A stretch of DNA of 64,000 bases from assembly GCA_024663395.1 (NCBI GenBank), contig JANFAH010000004.1, positions 806,001 through 870,000 on the forward strand, given 5' to 3'. The first letter of the stretch is position 1, and each line of letters opens with the position of its first letter. Both the position numbers and the translations under genes were made by a program. The notes under the pieces were generated by a model that was not told the DNA's origin, ran no database searches, and saw nothing but the letters and a program-made list of their open reading frames with translations. The stretch is from Pisolithus tinctorius. Lineage: Eukaryota; Basidiomycota; Agaricomycetes; Boletales; Pisolithaceae. This document shows, one piece after another, positions 46,655 to 56,359 of this stretch.

Positions 46655-46715
46655 AATGGCGTAAGTTTTTTGGAAGACAGAAAAGGAGATCGTACAAGTG
46701 CGAGTATGAATATAC

Positions 46716-47429
46716 TGTCAAGTCCGGGCCTACTCCGACCAACTCCGATGCTTAACAAGGTCTAGAGGAGGGTCCGGAAGCAAGTCCGACACACAGGAAC
46801 AGAACTCTGACTAGCGGAGTGTTGGCAGGAATGAAGACTGCTGAGACAATGGCGGAGCGGAGTGAGGGCATCGGGTTTAGCTCGTGCGCTACCCCCTTGC
46901 ACGATCTCAGCCCTCGTATTTCAGAGGGAGAGTACAGACGGAGAGTCGGAGATAACTCCGACAGACAGAAGACGGAATCGGAGGGAGTAGGAACTAAGTT
47001 GATACTTGTACTGAGGAACAGCGGATTACAGTACATGTTTTTATACTGCTATGGAGGTACAGTAATCAGAATTGGAACTGACATACAGAGACTCATAAGT
47101 TTTCAAGTAAAATTTCCTGGACGACGAATGAAGGGTAGACAGAGGACATACGAACAGGTAACACAGAACATCCAGAAAAGGAAGCAGTCCAGGCGCTGGG
47201 CCATGCGGTGAGCATGCTGCGGAGTACCTGACTGCGAAGGTAGTCACATGACCCCTCAGAGAACGGACTGCTCGGTCTGGTAGGAGAGCAACACAAGTCC
47301 GACAACAGTCGGAGCGGAGATGGTTCGCAACCAACAGAAGTTGGGCGGAGTTGGTGCAGAGTGAGCGGATGACCAGCGGAAAAGGTTGCAGAGTGAGCAA
47401 AGACCTATGACGAACGCACAGTTATGACA
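46716..47429 (-). repeat. 5' LTR, family 1 copy B
   Basis: 714 bp. The self-priming pair has decayed: the LTR 11-mer reads AGTACAAGTAT and the primer site ATATTCATACT, each with CpG transitions. Confidence 0.92.
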
Positions 47430-49078
47430 GCCACAGCATCTGGTGGATCTGGGTCAACTCAAACTCCTCGTTGTCCACCCTACCCTCCAACAGTCAGATG
47501 CACTCAGCAAGAGTCTCGCGTGTAGTCAATTCACTTGGGTTTGTGACCTGTGGAGTTTCTTTGACTGGAGGACCTTCAGACTCATCCTGTGTGCTGACGA
47601 CAGGGGCAGGAGGATCGTCCAATAATCCCGTCGGTCTGCCAAAAAGTCCACTGTCGCCAAGGTCTCCTGGATTGTCCATCGGTGGCAGAGTTAGCTCTGG
47701 ACGAGGTCGTGGTGCAGGGGTTGCTGATGGAAGGAACAGAGGTGGTTGAGGTACAGGAGGTGGAGGCATGTCAGAAGACAAAGGGGGACTTGCTCGAGGT
47801 GTTGGATGCTCGGGAGGTGGTTCGGAGTTTTGCCTGGGAGGTGGTTTGCGAGCAGGGATTCGAAGCTTCAACCTGGTCAACCCCAGAGTTTCAGTCATCA
47901 CTGTTACTGATTTGACCCATTTATGTGACGGCCCAGCAGCCATCTCTCCACTTCCAGCGTTCTTGCGCTGTGTTATGGTTCAGTGTCCTTGTTCTTCACG
48001 TCCCGATCAGCTTGTACTCACCTTCCTACCCACTCTGAGCGACCGGCTACACTTCCGCTTGGCCTGCCTGCATCGCTTGCACGACTCCCCAGGTAGCCCT
48101 TCGCACACTGCATTTACCTTCGCGCACTCCCTGCATCGAAGGTCGACTTTGGGTGCCGGAGCGCCAGTTTTCGATGGGTCAGGGTTAGGTGGACGGTCGC
48201 CTTCATCGTTCTCCAGCTCATCGACTTCGTCTGTGGCCTGCAGAGTTTTTTCTGAACATTAGCCATCGTGCTCGGAGTTTCCTGGAGGGTAGGACGTACC
48301 TTTTCCTTGCCCTTCCCCTTGCCTGTACTATCTGTCTGTTGCCTCACTGGTCATCCAGCCCCCCCCGACTCCCCTGCTTCAGTGTCGCTGGGCGTGCAGC
48401 CTTGACCTTCACCTGTTGCCGTTGCTGCCTGTCTATGCGTGTGCATGGAAGGTTCTCTTGTCAGCCTCTCCACCTCAAGCTGCGCCCTCAACTCTACCCT
48501 CTCCTGATAGTCTTCGAAGATGTCGTCGATGTGGACTTGTCTTTGCTCCACTGGGTGCCGGAGGTCAGCGATGGCAATGGCTCCCGGGACTAAAAGATTC
48601 TGGCACATCGCAGATTCCTCAGTGTAGTCACACATACACTCGTCGCGAACCTTTGGTACAGTAATTCCGTTGTCATCAACATATTTCCACCATGAGCGAA
48701 TGCTGGTCTGTGGGCCTCTGTCAACGCATGACACACTGCAGTGGAAGGTTTACTTACCCAAGTCTTGTCCCAGTCCTCCACCCACACGTAGATCGTCTCC
48801 AACCTCTCCTCTGGCTGTGGCGCCGTCTTGATCAGGTCCCAGATGTGCCCTAGAGCTGCTGTGAGCACTGTGGTCACCTGGTCCCTCATGCTGAACATGG
48901 GACATATGTCATTGACTGAGTAGGCTTGCATAGTAGTTGGTGAGGGTAGCGGGTATCTGGGGACAAGGTGGTGGAGTATCAAGGGTGAATCTGACAATGA
49001 GACATTTCTGGGCAAGTTTTTAATTCCGAAGGGCTGCTGCTGACGTGTTATCTGGGTGCGGAGTTTTTGCTCACACAA
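47430..49078 (-). pseudogene. Antisense Zn2Cys6 gene, family 3 (main part)
   Basis: Spliced minus-strand gene between pol and the 3' LTR. N-terminal exon from about 49078 or the inner ATG MQAYSVNDICPMF, ending WVEDWDKTW before a GTAAGT donor at about 48758. A middle exon (SIRSWWKYVDDNGITVPKV; HIDDIFEDYQERVELRAQL) follows, then KGKGKEK. A later exon (about 48245-48018) holds a textbook zinc cluster CRECAKVNAVC...C-KR-C-RQAKRKC with spacing C-x2-C-x6-C-x7-C-x2-C-x6-C, and then an intron (GTGAGT...ACACAG). A Pro-rich exon (47965-47433) follows, with a TGA at 47496-47494 and a coiled-coil continuation. At least one exon join is out of phase and a G-run near 48360 may carry an indel, so the copy is probably damaged. 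It is interrupted by copy B. Confidence 0.7.
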
Positions 49079-49197
49079 GTTGTGTGGCCGAACACGAGCC
49101 TTCTTCGTTTAGGTCACCTTCCGGATCTCCACTGCCCTTCTGTCGTGACTCGATGACCTCTGACCAAGGACGGTCAGCATTCGAAGGCCCTGGGAGG

Positions 49198-50203
49198 TGT
49201 AGGGAGTAGTATGCTCCCTGAGGCCGAAATAGGGATGCCAACACCAAAATTCCGCTGTTACCATCCATGTCTATCGTCTTCGGAATTATCCCATCTGCCT
49301 CATGCGCTGCCTCGCCTGTCGAACCTTCGGAGCTCCCCGGTCCATCAATAACACACACCAGTCATCATCCCGAAATTCCGTGTCAACATCAACCTGACAT
49401 ACGTCTATCTGGAATTCCGCAGTCATGCCACTTCAACCCTTGCCTTGCCACATAGCCGGGAAACCATGCAGATCATCAGTAAAAACTCCAGTTACCCCTC
49501 TCGTTCCTTTCCCGCGAACCTTTCTCCGCAAAGCGAGAACCCCTTCCTACCTACGGCCTCTACCCTTCGCGTTCCACTCTACGGTACAGTGTACACTCGC
49601 CCTGTCGGAAGATACCCATCTTTCCTGCTGTATTTCTCAGTTACTACCTTACAGTTTGTTTTCACACGTTGCTGTATGGCTTTGACGTCTGATACATCGT
49701 CCCCTTTATTTTTCGGAGTTTTGCTTCTCCCGCCCCACATTTCTCCGATCAGTACCTTACTATCCATGTACTATATAATCCTGCCTCAGCAACGAAATGA
49801 GAATATCTCTTTTGGGACCCACATTCTGCATCTAGTGCAAGTCTAAAGAGTTCAAAGAGTCTTCACATCCTCTGTGTCCGCTGTGTATCTGTGTCTTTGC
49901 ATCTACTGTGTCTACTGTGTCTTTGTGTCCTTGTTCCATTAGTACTCGTTTGCCTCTCCCGTGCACTTAATTCATCTTGGAGTTACTTCCTTGGTGCAAG
50001 ATCATCGTCCGGAATTTCAAAAGCAAGTCTGTCCCTTCCTTCGACTCTGTGGAATTAAATTCCATGACCCACATTCGACTCTTTGACCGACTCTACCATC
50101 GCATTCTACGTCTCCTTCCTACTCAGCACCCCTTGGGTCGAGCCTAGGGATTTTCCCTACAGCTTTCCCCTATTCGCATGCTACCCAGAGGTAGTGTCCC
50201 ACA
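49198..50203 (+). repeat. 3' LTR, family 3
   Basis: 1006 bp, the partner of 31602-32607; differences are mostly CpG transitions. It carries several AATTCCG-type words (near 49246, 49280, 49369, 49410). Confidence 0.9.
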
Positions 50204-50207
50204 TCGG

Positions 50208-51841
50208 TCTCTAGACGAAACTCCCTGTCCTGATCTGGGAATGCCAGGATGGGGGCAGTGGTGAAGGCGAGTTTCAAGGCATCGAAGGCCTGTTGTTCTC
50301 GAGACCCCCGGGCCCAGAGTCAGTCTTTTCTTGTAAGATCATTGAGGGGTCGAGCAATCTGTGCAAAGTCCTTGATGAAGCGGCGATAGAAGTTTGCTAG
50401 TCCCAAGAAGGCTCATACTGAGTGGACCTTCGTAGGAACCGGCCACTCAGTTATGGCTTTGACCTTGCCCTCATCCATACTGACTCCCTCGGTTCCAACC
50501 ACCATGCCCAGGAACTCCACCTGCTTTTGCTTGAAGAAGCACTTCTCTGGCTTGATGAAGAGGTCGTTCTCCTCCAACCTTCTCAGTACCTCCAGGACTA
50601 TCCTGTCATGCTCCTTTTCATCATCTGTTTTCGTGAAGATCATCAGGTCGTCGATATAGACCACAAGGACGTCCTCCATGTCACCGAAGATGTCGTTCAT
50701 CATGTTTTGGAAGGTGGACAGCAAGTTGCAGAGGCCAAAGTACATGACCAGTGGTTTGTAAGCACCCTTATGAGTAATGAAGGCGGCTTTCCACTCATCC
50801 CCTTCCTTGACACGAACGTTGTTGTATCCCCATTGGAGATCCATCTTGGTGAAGAGTTTACAACCTTTGAGTTTGTCTACAAGCTGGGAGATAAGGGGAA
50901 GAGGGTACGCTTTTGACCATATGTTCGTTGAGGTAGCGGTAATCCTGAACCATGCATTTCTTTCCATCTTTTTTTGGTACAAAGAACACTGGCAAGGTTT
51001 GTGGTGACTTCGAGGGACAGATGTACCCTTTATGTAGTTGGTCCTCAAGGAAGTCCGACACCTCTTTCTGTTCTTCTATGGAGAGGGGGATGAGACAACC
51101 ATGCTTGGGAGTGAAGGTTTCTTTGAGGTCGATGGCATGATCCCATGGTTTACGAAGCGGCATCCTTTCCGACTCTTCTTTTGAGAAGACTTTAAGGTAC
51201 TGATGATATTCCTTTGGGACAAGTTCCTCAGTAGTTCCAGCCCGAACTCTGGTGGAACGGAGTTTCAGATAGAGGTACTCCATATCCTGTGCCTCTTGTT
51301 CTTCTGCCAGCTTCTCTGCTCTCGTCCTTGGGGCGAGATTGCGACATTTGCGGGGACAGCGGGATAACTTCACCTGTTTGGTTTCCCAACACACCTCCGG
51401 ATTGTGTTTTCATAACCAAGTGTAGCCAAGTATGAGAGGGTGTGTGCCGAGCGTGGTGACCTGCGCCCAGACTGACTCTCGGTGTCCTTGATAGTTCATG
51501 ATGAGGGAGGCAACATGAGTGATGTTGCCAGCCACGTTAGGGGTTCCATCAACATTAAGGACGGTGACAGGTTGACCAAGCTTGATCAGAGGAATGTCAT
51601 TTTCATTGGCCCACTTTTTATCCAAGAAGGTATCGTTGGCTCCTGAATCTACCAATGCTCTTACATTCCACTTCTTTTCTTGTCCTTCCAACACTACTTC
51701 CAACTCCAACTCGGCCTTTGGATCTGCCGTCCTTATTTTCGGGGTTTCTTTAGTTTTCAGGATAGGCATGTTTTTATTTTTATCGCAAGAGGAATTAAGC
51801 ACCGATAGTTTTACATCTGTAGCTGCGCCCACTGGGGTCAC
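50208..51841 (-). pseudogene. pol: Protease and reverse transcriptase, family 2
   Basis: Protease with ALVDSGANDTFLDKKW. TGA near 51412 in GYTWL-stop-KHNPEVCWE, where the family normally has Arg. [22 protein letters not shown], then a frameshift near 50909, then [29 protein letters not shown], catalytic [10 protein letters not shown], and the connection [16 protein letters not shown] after another TGA. A further TGA lies near 50330 (RKD-stop-LWARGS). It ends at the family 3 junction. Confidence 0.9.
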
Positions 51842-51954
51842 CTCTTCAGATGGTACAGTAGTCTCTGAGTTAAATATATCCTGCTTGGTAGAGAAACCAT
51901 CAACACCTAAGACAGAAAACTTATTGCAAATGTAGCCAGCGGAGACCTGATCCT

Positions 51955-53013
51955 CTACTGGCCGAGCTCTTTTCCCTGCACCTTCATTTCGTTAATCTGT
52001 TTGTCATAAAAGAAGGCCTGCATTTCTTCAAATGACATCTGATGGAGGGCAGACTCTTGTGCTTCTTGGGTTACCTCCCGTATGCTGGGTTTAGCAGGGC
52101 CCTTTCCTCTGGTGCGGGGACAATCATGCTTGTAGTGATTCCCTTGGCAGTCAAAACACTTGATATGAGAGGGGACAGGGTGAGGAGGGAAACGAGCAGT
52201 GCCTATCTCCATAGGGGCACTGCGACTGGGTTGAGTTCCGGTGGGGGTGAAACAGGGAGAATATGAGGGACGGTTGTAGGAGGAACGGGGGGCGGGTTCA
52301 TCAGGGTAGTGATTATATAAGAGCTTAAAACAATCCCTAGCAAGGGCGGCTTCCCGGAACGCAACTGTCATCTGAAGATAGTTGCCTTGGGTGTATCCCC
52401 TCCTTAGGGCTTCTTTTATGATGGCAGGATGGACAGCGTTTTCCAGTAAGAAGCCGGCAGTTTCATCAGTGACACATCCCTGTACCTTCAAGGACTCAAA
52501 CTTTGCGTAGAACTCTTCATAGCGAGAGTTCCCTTGGTGCATCGTGCGCATCTGTGCTTTTGCCCATTCAACATCTGTTTGAGGAGCAAAGAACCTATCA
52601 ATATCTTCTATCATCTCAGCCGTGTCAGGCCATACTCCTGTGACGATAGCAAGCAAGAACTTGGCCTGAGTGAATCTTCCAGCTACAGGCCCTGTCATGC
52701 GGGACCATACCGCGGTGCACTTGTCTTGGGCGGTTGGTAGGGTGGTCCTATTCTGTGTGACCCATACCTTCATCTTGACCCACCATTCTGAGAACTTGGC
52801 ACGATCACTGGCGTACTGACCCGGGTCGGCCATCACCTCTATCCTCCTCTGGATCACATCTGCAGGGAGGGCATTCCATTGGTTTCACTGTTCCTCAATG
52901 GTTGCGATCGTTCCTTGAGCGTTTCTTAGCTCGTTGTTTAACCGGTAGTTTTTGTCACAGAGGGTGTCGAGGGCGTCGTGGAGGTCAGTGAGCTGGTCCT
53001 GGATGCCTTCCAT
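51955..53013 (-). pseudogene. gag: Gag, family 2, with one TGA
   Basis: ATG 53011-53013 (MEGIQDQLTDLHDALDTLCD, coiled-coil-like start), TGA at 52887-52885, then open to 51955. A capsid-like region includes WAKAQMRTMHQGNSRYEEFY and a CCHC knuckle CFDCQGNHYKHDC. Typical of basidiomycete chromovirus gag with UBA-like or coiled-coil starts; role as particle protein. Confidence 0.85.
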
Positions 53014-53321
53014 AGCGATCTGGACATTTCAGTGTTTGATGAGGGCAGAGGTTGTAACGGGGTTGCTGCGGTTCAGCAGGGAGTGAACAAGGAAAGACAG
53101 ATTCAATAGAGAAGGGGTAAGAGGGGGGTGGCAGAAGGGAATAGAGGTTGTGGTCGAAGAGTGGGGTGAGCGAACGATGCTCAGGGATGTACAGGACGTA
53201 GAGATTGGGGTCAGGTTCTGAGGCTGGGGGACTTGGCGAGTACACCCATGAGCCTTCACAGAGGAGGCAAGGAATGGTGACAGACGGTGCAAGGGTACAA
53301 TGGTAAGAAAGCTAGTTCAAG
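53014..53321 (-). other. Leader and self-priming site, family 2
   Basis: Untranslated leader between the 5' LTR and gag. On the minus strand TGAACTAGCTT (53319-53309) starts 2 nt after the LTR and is the exact complement of AAGCTAGTTCA inside the LTR (53454-53444). This is a second Tf1-like self-priming pair of 11 nt. Confidence 0.6.
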
Positions 53322-53700
53322 TGTGACGAGACCTAAACAACAGGGTTTGTTGTAGGCTCGCACCAAGAACCAACAGAAGAGAGAAGAGATGAAGAAGAGG
53401 AGACGGCTTAGAAGCAGGCAACTTTAGGACTCAAAGACCCAAATGAACTAGCTTGGAGCTAGTTGGGTGATTGAACAACAGTACTTATACTACAGTACAC
53501 AAGGTAATGGCGTGGCATACATGAGGTCCGTGACATCATAGTGATGTCATGATGATATCATAGTGGAGCAGAACATACCAGAAGGGGAAGGCACGGCAAA
53601 GGCGAGGCGAGGTCTAGACTGGAAACCAGGCCAAGACCAAGAGATAAGATAAGACGAAAAGATTAGATAAGATGAAAGGAAAAGAGTACGTATCGTAACA
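53322..53700 (-). repeat. 5' LTR, family 2
   Basis: 379 bp, TGTTACGATAC...CGTCACA on the minus strand. A TATAAG box (53489-53484) lies 35 nt upstream of the 11-mer that matches the primer site. Confidence 0.88.
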
Positions 53701-53705
53701 TCGTC

Positions 53706-54431
53706 CTGAAAAATCTGGACCATGATTCTGGGTTGAACAATTAAGTAGAGCAGATATTAGAGGTTTATGTGACATACCAGTTGATCTCCTTTTCGTAGTC
53801 CTCCTTCGAGTTAGTGGCCTTGTGGGATGTGTCACACAGAAGTGCAAGCATGTAGTCAACATAATTCCAAAATTTCTGACAGTTAAACCGAACGAGTTTG
53901 CCATTCAATCTGAATCCTGAATTGTCATTGTCGAGGTCGTCAACACCATCAGTGTTGGAGTCCTCGCCATCTATGGGACCATCAGCATCATCCTCCAGGG
54001 GCATGGTGTTGTTGAAGAAAGAGCCATCCAAGTCCTCTGTAGCAGCAGTCACACATATGTTGCCTATGCCATCTCCTTGACCCTCCCTGTCGCCTTCCTG
54101 TGTCTGCTCCTCAGGATTGTCAAGGTCCTTTCCCATGTCTTGCTGAATTTTGGCACGCATATCAGACTTGAGCATTGGAAGAAGGCAGGCCATGTAGCAG
54201 GCATCCAATGAAGCGATATGATGATCACTGGTTCCAATTAGAAAAATCCATAGACAACAATGCTAGGTAATAAATTTAGTAGTTTGTCTACCAGAAAGAA
54301 TGGGTGCATACCAGGAAAGCCACTCAATTCCAATGCGAAACCTCTGTTTCCATGCCAGAGCTGGATCGCACCAAAACTTTTGTTACATCAATGATGCAGG
54401 TCTTCTTCACAATTGACATGATAAGCTAGAA
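53706..54431 (-). pseudogene. Unrecognised host gene fragment, acidic protein
   Basis: A minus-strand frame encodes 147 residues (54208-53765): a start region DACYMACLLPMLKSDM, a long Asp/Glu-rich stretch, then LNGKLVRFNCQKFWNYVDYM. An upstream exon near 54380-54300 with an intron before 54225 is likely, but phase could not be settled. It resembles uncharacterised proteins common in basidiomycetes, with no known function. Cut on the left by family 2 (target GACGA on the minus strand) and on the right by family 4. Confidence 0.45.
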
Positions 54432-54957
54432 TGTCAAGTATGGGATGTCCAGGTTGAGACTGGACCGGAGACTGAAGCAGGCACGAAGCCGAGGGGTCGG
54501 GATCAGGAGTGGAGTCGAGGATACAGGTAGTTGGACTGATTGGACTTAGCGACTGAGGGTACAGCACTATTCCCTTGTGTGGGTCTCAGTCTGAGTCCGA
54601 GGCCGAGATGGAGTTATCAGGGTTAACTTAGTTGATTTCAGACTGAGGTCTACAGGCCGAGTACCTACAAGCTTATATACTAGAAGTAACTATAGTACGG
54701 AGACCGGTAATGCCAGTCTCGCAAGGATTGCTAAGACGATTGGTAAGACAAGGATTACTAACATATGACTAAGGTAACAGAGACCGGGACAGGTGGACTG
54801 GGGACAGGACCAGGGACAGGACTTAACCGAAATGACAGACACTGCAAAGCAGTGTCTACCACGCTAGACCAACTGGAGATGTGGGACAGGCGAGGCCGAG
54901 GCTGGACTGAGTGAGTGCGAGGCCAAGTCCAGCCAGGGTCGAGGCATGACTATGACA
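54432..54957 (-). repeat. 3' LTR, family 4
   Basis: 526 bp; boundaries are set by TG...CA and the adjacent purine tract, since the partner LTR is not visible. Rich in CCGAG, GACCGG and GAGGCC words. Confidence 0.65.
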
Positions 54958-55094
54958 GTATCCCCCTCTTAGGGGTCGAACCCATGAGACCCCTGTGAGA
55001 GTGGTAGGCTGAGTCCGAAAGTTGGCTGAGTTCGAAAAATTGATACTTGTGGCTCGCTAAGCCCTTTGCATCTTTCTTCCTCATCTTAACCATC

Positions 55095-56159
55095 ATGTCT
55101 GAACCGAGGCCGACCACTGTGATTGACAACAACGACGAAGGCTGGGTTGTCATCGATTGGACCCAGGTGTCGGATGATGCCATCCGATACGACACCAACG
55201 ACGAGGAGGAGACGATGAGGGCCAAGGCCAAAGAGAGGAAAAGGCGAAAGGCAGCTGAGCAAGCCCGGCGGGAGGAACAGGTGTGGCTTGAGGCCGAAAG
55301 GGCAGCGAGGGAGAAGGCCGAAGCCGAGAGGGCAGTACAGGAGAGGGCGGAGAGGGAGGCCAAGGAGAAGAAGGCACATGAAGAGGAGGAGAAACGGGAG
55401 GCTGAGCGTAAGCATAAGGCCGGGGCCAGCAAAGGTGATGAGGCCGGTACTAGTGGTGAGGCCAGGGGTGAAGTGAAACAGGTGGTAATGGACCCCGGGT
55501 GAGTATATTTATGATCTGGTGTGCATTTTTCTTCTAACCTCCTTTTCAGCTGTACTCGCTGCACCTGCGCTCAAGTCATCTGTGAGTTTGTCGTAGATGG
55601 CAACAAGAAGTGCATTGCCTGCGTGCGATGCAATCAGTTGAAAGGTAAATGCCGGTGGCCCGGGGATGGGAAGGATGCTGAGGCCAGTCCTAAGGCCGGG
55701 AGGAGTGACAAGGGGAAGAAGCGAAAAGCCGACGGGGAGAACACCGAGGCTGGGCCCAGTACGCAAAAGCGGTCGAGGACGAGTGCGAGGCCGGCCGAAG
55801 TCTTGGACCTTGATGAGCTCGAGGCCAGCGGGAGTGGGGTGAGAGAGGCTGGCGCAGCCAGGTACTCGGGCTTGGAGAACAAGCTCGAGCGACTGATCAA
55901 GGCCGCGGGGCTGATTGCCAACAATTTGGCCAGCCTTTTCGAACTTCATGAGACTGCGGTCAAAAACTCGGGCCATATAGCCGATGCGCTTGAGTCAATA
56001 CTTGACGAATTGTATGGCTTCGGGATGGCGGTATCCCCTTCGGACTCGGGTTCGTCCAAGCTCGACTCTGACAAGTTGCGCGAGGAAGCAGAGTGGTTGA
56101 AAGACCACGGCAAGGATGAAGAGGAGTCCGAGGGAGAAGATGAGAGTATGGCTGAGTAG
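55095..56159 (+). CDS. Antisense Zn2Cys6 zinc-cluster/coiled-coil protein, family 4
   Basis: Plus strand, opposite to its element, convergent with pol (200 bp between stops). Exon 1 is 55095-55498 and exon 2 is 55550-56159; the 51-nt intron is GTGAGT...TTTCAG. About 337 residues: an acidic start (TTVIDNNDEGWVVIDWTQ), a charged coiled coil rich in Ala, Glu and Arg, then a zinc cluster split from it by the intron: C-TR-C-TCAQVI-C, 12 residues, C-VR-C-NQLKGK-C, exactly C-x2-C-x6-C-x12-C-x2-C-x6-C. A basic linker (KGKKRKADG) follows, then a helical region (LENKLERLIKAAGLIANNLA) and an acidic end (DEEESEGEDESMAE). No stops, so it appears intact. Same domain order as the family 1 gene though the sequences are very different. 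Confidence 0.83.
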
Positions 56160-56359
56160 TTTTCATAGCATAGCGCACTCCTGTTACTCTTCCCCGCGAA
56201 TGTGATGTGCCCGGTGTCCGGTGTCCGATGTCCGGTGTCCGATGTTCTACAGTAAAGTAAGAGAAACAAGAAGGGAGAAACAAGGTAAGTAAGAGATCAA
56301 AAAGAACTATATACCGATAGAGAACAGGACAGAAAACTGAGACCGGTCGAAGCCGGTCC

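Larger units (their letters stand above)
39319..47429 (-). mobile_element. Ty3 element, family 1 copy B, CpG-decayed
   Basis: 8111 bp on the minus strand, LTRs 46716-47429 (5') and 39319-40032 (3'), 714 bp each. Flanks GCCCC and GCCAC form a 5-bp duplication with one mismatch. Layout as copy A. Gag, pol and the antisense gene each carry a CGA-to-TGA type stop, and many Arg codons are changed to His, Cys, Gln or Trp, which marks CpG decay. It lies inside the antisense gene of family 3. Confidence 0.95.
31602..50203 (+). mobile_element. Ty3 (gypsy) element, family 3, split by family 1 copy B
   Basis: Plus-strand element with 1006-bp LTRs at 31602-32607 and 49198-50203, flanked by TCGG (31598-31601 and 50204-50207; a 4-bp duplication, or 5 bp if terminal bases are assigned differently). 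Its insertion splits family 2 pol between codons of an ETDASD motif. Order: 5' LTR, primer site, leader, gag, protease, frameshift site, RT/RNase H/integrase, then an antisense zinc-cluster gene, 3' LTR. Family 1 copy B interrupts the antisense gene. The word AATTCCG (or CGGAATT) occurs about 19 times in the roughly 8.1 kb of its own internal DNA. Confidence 0.9.
21957..53700 (-). mobile_element. Ty3 (gypsy) chromovirus, family 2, degenerate and split by nested insertions
   Basis: LTRs at 53322-53700 (5', 379 bp) and 21957-22350 (3', 394 bp), element on the minus strand. Flanks are TTGTC (21952-21956) and TCGTC (53701-53705), a 5-bp duplication with one transition. The inner parts are gag (53013-51955), protease/RT (51841-50208), RNase H/integrase (31601-30460) and integrase C-terminus plus chromodomain (23135-22362). 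The gaps are a family 3 element and a copia element, with the pol frame resuming at both junctions. Many in-frame TGA codons and frameshifts mean it is dead. No antisense zinc-cluster gene is present. Confidence 0.85.

Noticed and set aside
23613..53013. Classical repeat-induced point mutation (CpA-biased)
   Set aside because: The visible changes are at CpG with various preceding bases, and TAA/TAG stops expected from CpA-biased RIP are rare.
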